The notes beneath the pieces are model-generated. The model worked only from the letters and a program-made list of their open reading frames with translations. It was not told the DNA's origin and ran no database searches. Position numbers and translations under genes: made by a program. This document shows, piece after piece, positions 23,410 through 31,387 of a stretch of DNA of 64,000 bases (the first letter of the stretch is position 1; each line of letters opens with the position of its first letter). The stretch lies in NCBI RefSeq assembly GCF_025698945.1, contig NZ_JAILWM010000002.1, positions 102,680 to 166,679 on the forward strand. Direction: 5' to 3'. Origin of the DNA: Nitrosopumilus sp. Lineage in GTDB: Archaea; Thermoproteota; Nitrososphaeria; Nitrososphaerales; Nitrosopumilaceae.

Positions 23410-25227
23410 ATGCCAGAATCAGAATCTATCCCAGATGTTCTAAAGTATCGAGTTTCACAGTACATGAAAAGGACAATCACAATCATGCATGAATCAACAC
23501 TCATACCTTCTGCCTGTACACAGATGCAAAAACAGCATTCTGATGAGATTATTGTAACAAATTCTGTGGGAGATCCTGTAGGGATTGTAACTGATGAAGA
23601 CATTCTAAGAAAGGTAGGAGAGCAACATGCCCGTTCATCAAGAACAAAACTAGAAGATGTCATGTCGTTTCCTCTAGTTTCAATATCCCACAATTCATCA
23701 TTAAAAGATGCACTAGATAAGATGAGAGAAAACAAAATCAGAAAACTTGCAGTAATATCAGACTCTAACAAAGTAATCGGACTAATATTTCAGCATACCA
23801 TTGTAGAGTTGATTCATGGCTCCATTGAAAGAAACAAAAAACCAATTTCATCTGTAAGATCAATTTTATGGAATCTGGGATCTGTAACACAGTTTGCAGG
23901 ATTACTCATGTTAATTCCAGCACTTGTATCCACCTTCATGTTTGAGGTTCAGGTAGCATCTGGAATATTTATGATGGCAACAACACTGCTGGCATTGGGA
24001 TTTTTATTAAACTCGTATGGTGAAAAACATCCACTTAGCTTGCAAGCAATGACCATACTTGTATTTTCAAGCTTTGTAATTCTGGTTATTGTTGGAACCA
24101 TACCATACATGTACATCTCTCCGTATGGTGAGATGGGTTTTGTAGAAGAGTTTTCAAACAGTCTTTTTTCAAGCTCGGCGGCATTTACAACAGCTGGCAT
24201 ATCTCTGTTTGCTACACCTGAAGATTTACCACAAAGCTTTACCTTCTTTCGTGGCTTCACGCAGTTTGTAGGGGGCCTTAGCTTCATCTATTTGATAATG
24301 ACTGCATTTTATCCTGAAAGCAAACTGCACAACATGAGAGGTTTCATTTCAGGTACAACACCTAATCTACGAGAATTGTTTGTGACAATTACCATAGTTT
24401 TTTCCATTTATGTCGTAATGATTGCAGGTTTGTTTTGGGTGTTTGGATCAGATAACATGCTGGATAACTTTTCGCTTGCATTTAGCACTCTTTCCACTGG
24501 AGGGTTTTTACCAAATTCCAACATGTTCTCAGAGCTTCAGATTGGTGGCGAAATAGTACTGGTAATAGGCATGATACTTGGCACGTTACCATTTGGGTTT
24601 CATTACGGATTGGTAAGGACAAAGTTTCTTTCAGTAAAAACGGGACGAGAAGTCACGGTATACCTCCTGATGCTTTTAGGTGCAATAATTCTGTTTTCTG
24701 TTTTGTATGGTACAGATCCAATGAGCAACGTGATAACTGTCGTTGCAACAAGTACAACAGCAGGTTTTCAGGTAGTGGATATGAGTGTGCTTGATGCAAC
24801 ACCCAAAATATTTCTCACATTACTTATGATAATTGGAGGATGTGGATTTTCCACAGCAGGAGGAATCAAGATATTTCGTATACTGAATATGTATGATCTT
24901 AGAAAGTTACTCAGACCAAGTGGTTGGAAGAAGGGGTTTGCAGAGGACAAAAACGAGCTTGCAACAACCCTTCTGATATTTGCATTGTTTCCAACACTTC
25001 CGCTTGTAGGTGCGTTGTATCTGTCAAGTGAAGGATATGACTTCTATGATTCTTACTTTGAGACTATTGGTGCAATAACTACTGCAGGTCTAGGCTCTGG
25101 AATACTTGGAATTGATCTTGATCCATTAGGAAAGATAATTGCAAGTTTTCTGATGATACTTGGTAGATTGGAGATAATTCTTGTCATATTCATGTTTGTT
25201 CCAAAATTGATAAGACAAAAACAGTGA
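23410..25227 (+). CDS. trkH: TrkH-type K+ transporter with N-terminal CBS pair
   Basis: 605 residues. Residues ~10-140 contain two CBS motifs (the first ending GDPVGIVTDEDILRKVGE, the second ending NKVIGLIFQHTIVEL). From ~155 onward the protein is a TrkH/KtrB-family channel-like transporter with four pore-loop segments: AAFTTAGISLF, FSTLSTGGF, TSTTAGF and TTAGLGSG. Canonical TrkH is gated by separate TrkA/KtrA RCK subunits; fusion of adenine-nucleotide-type CBS domains suggests internal gating by a ligand. It imports potassium across the plasma membrane. The upstream leader carries perfect hairpins. Confidence 0.88.
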   Translation: MPESESIPDVLKYRVSQYMKRTITIMHESTLIPSACTQMQKQHSDEIIVTNSVGDPVGIVTDEDILRKVGEQHARSSRTKLEDVMSFPLVSISHNSSLKDALDKMRENKIRKLAVISDSNKVIGLIFQHTIVELIHGSIERNKKPISSVRSILWNLGSVTQFAGLLMLIPALVSTFMFEVQVASGIFMMATTLLALGFLLNSYGEKHPLSLQAMTILVFSSFVILVIVGTIPYMYISPYGEMGFVEEFSNSLFSSSAAFTTAGISLFATPEDLPQSFTFFRGFTQFVGGLSFIYLIMTAFYPESKLHNMRGFISGTTPNLRELFVTITIVFSIYVVMIAGLFWVFGSDNMLDNFSLAFSTLSTGGFLPNSNMFSELQIGGEIVLVIGMILGTLPFGFHYGLVRTKFLSVKTGREVTVYLLMLLGAIILFSVLYGTDPMSNVITVVATSTTAGFQVVDMSVLDATPKIFLTLLMIIGGCGFSTAGGIKIFRILNMYDLRKLLRPSGWKKGFAEDKNELATTLLIFALFPTLPLVGALYLSSEGYDFYDSYFETIGAITTAGLGSGILGIDLDPLGKIIASFLMILGRLEIILVIFMFVPKLIRQKQ

Positions 25228-25264
25228 CAGATAATGTATTTTTGTAAATTTCATTCAAAGTAGG

Positions 25265-25292
25265 AACTCTACAGATTCAAACTGGTAGAGTT
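25265..25292 (+). terminator. Hairpin after the transporter gene
   Basis: AACTCTAC (25265-25272) and GTAGAGTT (25285-25292) are perfect 8-bp arms around a 12-base loop, 38 nt after the trkH stop. It could mark the mRNA 3' end, although archaeal termination relies mainly on U-tracts and none follows. The rest of the 267-bp spacer to 25495 is AT-rich without a gene. Confidence 0.35.
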
Positions 25293-25494
25293 ACGGGGAA
25301 TGAAATTTATAAAATTAGTTTAACATTCTAATGAATATGAGTATCTCTAATACTTGATTGAGTATTGTCGCAGTTTCGTATTTTAATTTAGACTTTAAAA
25401 GGGACTATAGATTTTAGTTCAAGACTCTAACACTAATCTATTAAGATTCGATTTTTGAGATTTGATTATAATCTAGAATGATCTAGCATAATCT

Positions 25495-25762
25495 ATGTCT
25501 ACAATTTCAGCCAATGTGACAAAAAAGGAACTAGATGCAATTAGTGAATATGCAAACACATGTGGTGAAACGATGTCTAATCTTATCTGGAAATGTGTGA
25601 TTTCTGAATCTGTTTTTAGAATGTATTATGGAGATGCAAAAGACTACAATTTTGAAATACAAACACCTTATGGGGTTTCAGGAGAGAGAAAGCAAAATTG
25701 TATTAGAGACATACAATAAAGTAAGAAGAATTTTAGGATTGCCTGAAAATAAAAACATCTAA
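25495..25762 (+). pseudogene. RHH/CopG-like small protein, frameshifted near its C-terminus
   Basis: The first frame encodes MSTISANVTKKELDAISEYA and on through NTCGETMSNLIWKCVIS, resembling CopG/RHH-type archaeal proteins of about 90 residues, and stops at 25719 after an odd tail (SGERKQNCIRDIQ). The neighbouring frame from about 25693 reads ESKIVLETYNKVRRILGLPE and stops at 25760-25762, a far more natural continuation of the same family. A one-base change in the GAGAGAGAAAGC stretch near 25690 would join them. Either the gene is broken or the assembly has an indel. Otherwise it would be a DNA-binding regulator at the left edge of the island. Confidence 0.6.
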
Positions 25763-25852
25763 AAAGATCATATGTTCATTATTTAGTAAAATATGATCTA
25801 AATTTGAGTATTTTTCGATATGTTTATTTTAAGAATAAATTTGTAAAAAGGT

Positions 25853-26407
25853 ATGGGAGATGCCAAAATAAAGGTCAATCTAAAAGAAGGAACTGTGGAA
25901 CTTGAAGGTTCTGAAGAATTCGTTAAAAGTTATTGGGAAAAAATTTCAAACTCACTAAAAAATATGCCCGTAGTTCATTCCACAGAACCACTACCAACAA
26001 TTAAACCCAAACAAAATTCATCCCCAAAGAAAAAATCAAAACAAAAACAGAAAAAAATTAATCTTTCATTAATTCCATTAGATCTTAAAGAAAAAGATAA
26101 TCGACCTTCATTTTCTAAATTCTTTGAAGAAAAATGTCCAAAATCCAATCAAGAAATTGTCACTGTGATTGCTTATTACCTTAAACATTACCTAAACATA
26201 CCCGTTTTGAAATATGGTCATGCCTTATTCTGTTACAATGAAATAAAAAAACCAAAGCCTCTCAATATTGTTCAGCTTTTTAGAGATACAGTATTTTACA
26301 AGAAATGGTTAACAACTGGAAAAGAAGTTGGAACTGTTGAATTATCAATTGCAGGAGAAAATCTTGTAGAACATGATCTTCCAGCAAAAGAAGTTAAAAA
26401 GAAATAA
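25853..26407 (+). CDS. Hypothetical protein with basic linker, island gene
   Basis: 184 residues. An N-terminal small beta/alpha segment (AKIKVNLKEGTVELEGSEEFVKSYWEKI), reminiscent of short domains found at the start of several archaeal accessory proteins, is joined by a Lys/Ser/Pro-rich linker (about 57-75) to a C-terminal helical domain with FSKFFEEKCPKSNQEIVTVIAYYLKHYL. The latter looks like a wHTH-type or DNA-associated helical bundle. No signal peptide or TM segment. It lies between the RHH-like gene and the PLD-like gene. Confidence 0.6.
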   Translation: MGDAKIKVNLKEGTVELEGSEEFVKSYWEKISNSLKNMPVVHSTEPLPTIKPKQNSSPKKKSKQKQKKINLSLIPLDLKEKDNRPSFSKFFEEKCPKSNQEIVTVIAYYLKHYLNIPVLKYGHALFCYNEIKKPKPLNIVQLFRDTVFYKKWLTTGKEVGTVELSIAGENLVEHDLPAKEVKKK

Positions 26408-26449
26408 GAAAATTTCCTAAATATATGTAAATTATAGAAAAACAATACT

Positions 26450-27244
26450 ATGGCAAATTTTACAACAACATTAAAAAATATTGGAAAGGATGATCTATCT
26501 AGTTTTCCAGACATAATGATTTTTGAAAAAGACATGGACAAAGCATTATGGGTACTTTGGGTTTTACAAGAAAAATATGGTTTTGATGATGATTATTTTA
26601 CCTCAGAACAAATATCTGAAGTTCTTAAAAAAAGAAAAATCCCTTTATCGCCTAAAGCTGTAGCTCTTGCATTACGTAAAGCAAATGCTAAAAGTTTCAT
26701 CGACAAAAAAACTGAGGAAAAAACTAATTATTACATGCTTATGCGTCCGGGAAAAGAACATCTAGAATTATTTGGGAATGATCAAAACTTGAAAATGGTG
26801 TTTATTGAAAAATCAACTCCACATACGGCTCGTAAAAAAATTGAAGAAATCCTCTCACAAACTAAAGGTGAAATTAAAATTGTGGATCGATATTATGGTC
26901 AAAAATCTCTAGACACAATTCAAAAATTTGGAAAAAGTCGTACAATAAAATTTTTGACAGCAGATCCAGGAACAGGTGAAACACAGCAAAAATTTTCTCG
27001 GGATTTAATTCATTTTACAAGAGAATTCAAAAATGTCCATGTTAGAAAGATAAACAATGGTAAAGAACTTCATGATAGATATATCATAACTGGTGATTCT
27101 TTGATTCTTTTAGGTCATGGAATAAAAGATATTGGTGGTACTGAATCATTTGTGATTTTTTTCAAAGGATCCGAAGTATCTGATATCAAATCCATGTTAG
27201 AAACCAAATTCAATCAAAGATGGACAACTGCAAACACATTCTAA
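26450..27244 (+). CDS. wHTH plus PLD-like domain protein
   Basis: 264 residues. The N-terminal ~95 residues look like a winged helix (YFTSEQISEVLKKRKIPLSPKAVALALRKA). The C-terminal ~140 residues carry a single PLD-like half site: IKIVDRYYG, then LHDRYIITGDSLILLGHGIKDIGG. The HxR...D spacing departs from canonical HxKxxxxD but matches the PLD-like domain common in phage and mobile-element proteins. Nuclease or nucleic-acid-binding activity is plausible, as is a defence or regulatory role. Its position near a tyrosine recombinase supports mobile origin. Confidence 0.65.
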   Translation: MANFTTTLKNIGKDDLSSFPDIMIFEKDMDKALWVLWVLQEKYGFDDDYFTSEQISEVLKKRKIPLSPKAVALALRKANAKSFIDKKTEEKTNYYMLMRPGKEHLELFGNDQNLKMVFIEKSTPHTARKKIEEILSQTKGEIKIVDRYYGQKSLDTIQKFGKSRTIKFLTADPGTGETQQKFSRDLIHFTREFKNVHVRKINNGKELHDRYIITGDSLILLGHGIKDIGGTESFVIFFKGSEVSDIKSMLETKFNQRWTTANTF

Positions 27245-27279
27245 GAAAAATTTAAAGATACTAGAATCAATTTTGTAGT

Positions 27280-27672
27280 GTGGATAAAATTGATATTTTA
27301 GAAAATCGCATATCTGAATTAGAAAATCGTGTTACTGAATTAGAGAAAATCCCTGAAACACATACTGGATTAAACACAGTAACTGAATTTCCTAAAGATT
27401 TAATTAAAAAAATTGATAAAACGCCTACTAAAAATTTAGTTTTAATTTTGTTAAAAATTGAACCTAATCAATCAATATCGGAAATGACTAAAAAATTGTT
27501 AGATCTTGGTTGGATGCAAGATACTTTTTTTAAAAAAAATTTTGGTACGTCTTTAGCAAATAAAGGATTAATAAGAAAATCTGGAAATGATGAATCAAAA
27601 AAAGATCGATTTAGCCTGACAGATAAAGGAAAAATAATTGCAGATGAATTATTTTTAAAATATCAGTCTTGA
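27280..27672 (+). CDS. Coiled-coil winged-helix protein
   Basis: 130 residues, GTG start. A short leucine-rich coiled coil (ILENRISELENRVTELEKI) precedes a winged-helix domain (NLVLILLKIEPNQSISEMTKKLLDL...RFSLTDKGKIIADELF). It probably binds DNA as a coiled-coil dimer. It follows the PLD-like gene by 35 nt and may be co-transcribed with it. No effector domain is seen. Confidence 0.65.
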   Translation: MDKIDILENRISELENRVTELEKIPETHTGLNTVTEFPKDLIKKIDKTPTKNLVLILLKIEPNQSISEMTKKLLDLGWMQDTFFKKNFGTSLANKGLIRKSGNDESKKDRFSLTDKGKIIADELFLKYQS

Positions 27673-28296
27673 CAATAATTTCTGAATCTCTTTTTTGAGT
27701 TTATATACGCACGGAAACCATCCGATAAGAATCGTTATGGGTTTAAACCTAGAATGATTTGAATCACGTGATCTTCTTATTTAGAATCTTATTTTTGAAC
27801 CGTTATAAGCACTCAGACGGTCAGTTTAGTTTTGATTAAAGTTTGAATCTCTCATAGAGATTTGTAATATTGGTTCAATTCCCCAATAAGATCATGACGT
27901 ATGTCACACGTACGTAAATTGGACATACCAGTTACTTATTGTAATTTTAATGGTAGGGGGATTGTAGTGTTTTTTGACAATACAACATCACAACACAACA
28001 AAAAACACTATAAGAAAATCGTTGTTGTGTTGTGATTTAGGTATAAAATTTTGTTAAAATACAACAAAATCACAACACCAACTGGTTGGTACTTACGCCT
28101 AAAATACAACAAAACTGGTTGGATTTGTGGTGGGCTTTTACTGAATTTTATTCCTAAAATCTAACCAACCAAGTTACCTATACTATCGGATTGGGTTGAC
28201 ATGTTGGAATATGAAAAATCAAATGAATTTGGTTGTGTTTTGTAGAAATAAGGAACTAGCATATCCAATTTTTGCGTCATGTAACACACATACATC
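27673..28296. repeat. Repeat- and palindrome-rich non-coding region beside the integrase
   Basis: 624 bp without a convincing gene. It contains GGTTTAAACC (27740-27749), ATCACGTGAT (27763-27772), a hairpin AATCTCT-CAT-AGAGATT (27846-27862), AGTGTTTTTT/AAAAAACACT (27966-27975 and 28000-28009), and the 13-bp inverted pair TCACAACACAACA (27988-28000)/TGTTGTGTTGTGA (28023-28035). It also has AATCACAACACC at 28068 and ACCAAC-TG-GTTGGT (28077-28090). Repeated (A)TACAACA and CCAACC motifs recur to 28180. This looks like arm sites for the recombinase, a regulatory region or an att region. Confidence 0.5.
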
Positions 28297-29730
28297 TCAA
28301 GATTTGTTTTTCTTGATGAATTTTTCATCCATTTCATCAAGCCGTTCAATTAGTGACTCGTTTTCCTTATCATAGATCTGCTCAATCTTTTTGATGAATT
28401 GTTTGTTGTATTCATCCAGTTTTTGCTGAATTATGTCATTCATGTTCTCCTTAAGATCATCAACTTCTTTTTTGAGGCTATTTCTTTCGTCTAGTTTTGC
28501 TTGAAGTTCTGATTTCTCTTCTGAAAGCCTGAGATTTTCTGCTTGCAGTTTCAGTTCTTCAGAGATTGTCAGTGCTGGAACTGCATTAACATACTCTTCA
28601 ATCAACTCACCAACATGCGACTTAAAATAATTCTTGTCTAATTGGATTAGTCCACCATGTCCCATCATAGTCTCCTTGAGAATTAGAGATGCCAATACAG
28701 ATGTGCTTGAGAGTGATTTTTTGTTTGCCTTGTTGAAGAATCTCCTAAAGCCATTAAATGCAGGTACTTTATGTCGCCTCATTCCGTTTGGCAGTGGTGG
28801 ACGAATTCCAGACTCTTTTAGAACACGCTCCAATCTCTTACGTAATCCCATCTCAGATAATTCCCGTACAAATGGACCGCTCTTTTTGAAGAAAGGATCT
28901 TCAGGTTTTGGCTCATGACCAATTTCTAAAATCCATTGTTGTTTGTACTGTTGTATAGCATTCCAGCATTCAGGGGTTGTAAAGGCAACATATTCAGAAC
29001 TAGAGTTTGCATATATCCTAATCATGGCAGCTGCAATTGGTGCCTTTTGAGAGACAGACTCTGTAACGTCTTGTTCTTCCCAGACAAATCTGTCTTCATG
29101 TAGATAGATTGGAACAATATGTTTCCATTGAAATGTAAATGCTCCAGCCCTGATTCCAGAGGATGTTGCAAGCAAAACAAGAACCTTGTCCATGATTTTA
29201 CAGTTGCGCAACATCTTTTGGATTTCAGCATAAGTATATTCACGAGTCTCATCTCTTCCTTCAATTTCAGGAAATGTTGAACGGATTCTCTTCCATGATA
29301 AATTGACACGGTTCATCTCAAGTAATTTCTGGATGGGAACAAAATAGTTCTTCAATGATACGGGATTAATGTAATTGGAATCAGTTTTTGCAAGGTTTGC
29401 ACGTTCCTTGAACTTTTCACCAAGCTTCATCATAACATCTTCTGCCCAATCAGGATCTTGTTTTGCTCTGTTTACAAATTCTGCAGCCCTTACCTCAAAG
29501 TCTGCATCAGAGAATTGTCGTTTGACACCTTGTTTCTTTGCTTTAGGTTCAGATTCTTTTCTTTTTACAAGTTCAGGATCACCTTTTAGAATTGGTTTGA
29601 AAAACTCACACAAAACTTTGCGAAGTTTTCTGTCATAATCAGTTTTTGTGGCTTCTGCTCTTAATGATGAGTAGAATAATGTAAGTGGGTCATTTTTTGT
29701 TCTGGTAATTTCGTCTGGGTGTATTTCCAC
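28297..29730 (-). CDS. Thaumarchaeal tyrosine recombinase with C-terminal coiled coil
   Basis: 477 residues. The N-terminal half is a SAM-like/core-binding helical region. The catalytic half shows SSGIRAGAF (first Arg, about residue 193), RRHKVPAFNGFRRFF (second Arg box), MMGHGG and LDKNYFKS (nucleophilic Tyr). The segment from about 395 is a long coiled coil (LRLSEEKSELQAKLDERNS...), an unusual tail seen in integrases of thaumarchaea. It would catalyse site-specific integration or excision of the flanking element. It points away from the repeat-rich region's far side and is convergent with none of the island genes. Confidence 0.85.
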   Translation of the reverse strand: MEIHPDEITRTKNDPLTLFYSSLRAEATKTDYDRKLRKVLCEFFKPILKGDPELVKRKESEPKAKKQGVKRQFSDADFEVRAAEFVNRAKQDPDWAEDVMMKLGEKFKERANLAKTDSNYINPVSLKNYFVPIQKLLEMNRVNLSWKRIRSTFPEIEGRDETREYTYAEIQKMLRNCKIMDKVLVLLATSSGIRAGAFTFQWKHIVPIYLHEDRFVWEEQDVTESVSQKAPIAAAMIRIYANSSSEYVAFTTPECWNAIQQYKQQWILEIGHEPKPEDPFFKKSGPFVRELSEMGLRKRLERVLKESGIRPPLPNGMRRHKVPAFNGFRRFFNKANKKSLSSTSVLASLILKETMMGHGGLIQLDKNYFKSHVGELIEEYVNAVPALTISEELKLQAENLRLSEEKSELQAKLDERNSLKKEVDDLKENMNDIIQQKLDEYNKQFIKKIEQIYDKENESLIERLDEMDEKFIKKNKS

Positions 29731-29821
29731 GATACTAGTATAGAATTAAAGTGCAGATAAAGGACACGATTGTCTAAATACCAAAGATACTTTATATTTG
29801 GTAAATTAAGAATTTTACTGT

Positions 29822-30280
29822 TTGGCAAGTTATAAGGGAGCATATTCAAATGAGCAATCACTTAATTTTGTTATTCCAATTATAGTGATATTATTTTTAG
29901 GAATCATCTACATTATGACTCAAAGAGCAGATTCTGGATTTGTCAGTTTTATCTTAATTGGAGCAGCAGCAATTACAATGTTTTATTGGGTTAGGGTTTT
30001 AAAGAAAATGACAAAGGATCAAAAACCATCATACACTCAATCAAGAGAACAAGAAACAAAGAATTGGGTTTATGACTTGATTAAAGGAGAGGGAGAGTTT
30101 GTATTTGTGGCCGAAGTTCCTGGACCCGAGGATAAAATTTCTGTAAGATTAATTGATGGTATGTTATACATTCGTGGTACTGCTGGATTTTCAAAAGAGG
30201 TTCCAATTGAAGGTGCAAATAATATGCAAATTTTTGATTTCAAATATAGAAATGGTGTTTTAACACTACGAATAAAATAA
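29822..30280 (+). CDS. Membrane-anchored Hsp20/alpha-crystallin-like protein
   Basis: 152 residues, TTG start. Two N-terminal transmembrane helices (FVIPIIVILFLGIIYIM and FVSFILIGAAAITMFYWV) are followed, after a linker, by an alpha-crystallin-type beta domain (FVFVAEVPGPEDKISVRLIDG...YRNGVLTLRIK). Canonical small heat-shock proteins lack membrane helices, so this one may protect membrane proteins or act as a scaffold. It lies 91 bp from the divergent integrase and is adjacent to the convergent top6A stop. A TATA-like ACTTTATATTTGG sits about 30 nt upstream. Confidence 0.7.
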   Translation: MASYKGAYSNEQSLNFVIPIIVILFLGIIYIMTQRADSGFVSFILIGAAAITMFYWVRVLKKMTKDQKPSYTQSREQETKNWVYDLIKGEGEFVFVAEVPGPEDKISVRLIDGMLYIRGTAGFSKEVPIEGANNMQIFDFKYRNGVLTLRIK

Positions 30281-31387
30281 TCAGAGACTTTTTGCTAGTT
30301 CCAATTTTTGTGGTAAATATTTCTCTGTGATATTTGTCAAACCATACTTTGAAAAGGCTTCCAGTTCAGCTTTTCTTTTTAATCTCAAAAACACATCTAG
30401 CTCTTTTTTCCAAATTCCATCTTCATATCTTGGATCTTTTTGAAGATCATAACATCTCTTAATGTCCGATTCAGTCATTGGAATTGTTGGGAGTTTGTAT
30501 TTTTCAATATCAGTAGCCCAAACACCTACCCATTTTGCATCTGGAACAGTTAGCTCTCTTAAATGTGCAGCATTTGCAGAACCAGATTTTATTACCATGG
30601 CAATATGTTCTCCATACACATCCCCATCAGTTAAAACAATTACAGGCAATCCCATCTCATCATGTAATCTTTTCAATAATGTTCTAGTTGAACGAGGAGC
30701 TTGACCACCAGTATTGATAATTATAGATTTGAATTTTTTATCAATTTGTTCTTCTACAAATCGAGTAAATAATCCACCTTTTTCAATTGCAATTACAATT
30801 TCAGCACTAGTATCAACTAATTCAGCAGTAGTCAAACTTGGACCAATGGAATAACCATCAGGGTGATTTGAAAGATTCATTGTTTTACCTTCATAACCTG
30901 GAATAGTATATTCAATATTCAAATCACCAAAAATAGAGCTTCTCTCTTCAGGAAAAATATGAAAATCTTCTCTGGGTTTTGAAGTTACAGCCTCTAAATC
31001 CACAATAATATTATCAGATTCAGATTGGTCCTCAAATTCAATAGCAAATGCCTGAGATGAATAATAGACATCTCTTAAAGTGGAGGATTTTTTTTCTTGT
31101 GTTAATCGATTTGCAAAAAATGCCAACCACATTAATTGAGTAAAGGAACGTAGTTGTGACGAGTTTCTTGAGCTACGTAAAGCAGCATTATTTCCCAAAA
31201 TGTATTGTCTAAGTTTTTTATCATAAACAATGTTACTTACGGATCTGCTTGGAATTGAAAATTTGGGAAATTGGCCATGATCTAAATCATCATAAATTTT
31301 TGCGCCATGACTTTTAAGCATCTCAAGAATACTTTTTTGTTTTTCGTCTGCCTTCTTACTTCGTTCTTTGATTTTATTCGTTTTCAA
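30281..31387 (-). CDS. top6A: DNA topoisomerase VI subunit A
   Basis: 368 residues. Type IIB topoisomerase/Spo11 family catalytic subunit that makes double-strand breaks through a Tyr. The CAP domain carries TLRDVYYS (Tyr108/109 region). The TOPRIM domain has IAIEKGGLF and the metal-binding LTDGDVYGEH. Last gene of the operon running from aIF2-beta. Its start overlaps the end of top6B by 14 nt, giving translational coupling of the two subunits. Confidence 0.95.
   Translation of the reverse strand: MKTNKIKERSKKADEKQKSILEMLKSHGAKIYDDLDHGQFPKFSIPSRSVSNIVYDKKLRQYILGNNAALRSSRNSSQLRSFTQLMWLAFFANRLTQEKKSSTLRDVYYSSQAFAIEFEDQSESDNIIVDLEAVTSKPREDFHIFPEERSSIFGDLNIEYTIPGYEGKTMNLSNHPDGYSIGPSLTTAELVDTSAEIVIAIEKGGLFTRFVEEQIDKKFKSIIINTGGQAPRSTRTLLKRLHDEMGLPVIVLTDGDVYGEHIAMVIKSGSANAAHLRELTVPDAKWVGVWATDIEKYKLPTIPMTESDIKRCYDLQKDPRYEDGIWKKELDVFLRLKRKAELEAFSKYGLTNITEKYLPQKLELAKSL

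Noticed and set aside
27868..27888. tRNA-like T-arm string (TTGGTTCAATTCCCCAA) near the integrase
   Set aside because: The loop would be 9 bases instead of 7 and no acceptor or anticodon stem fits around it; not an intact tRNA or clear att remnant.
27966..28190. CRISPR array candidate in the repeat-rich region
   Set aside because: Repeats are short, irregularly spaced and mostly inverted; no regular repeat-spacer pattern and no cas gene in the window.
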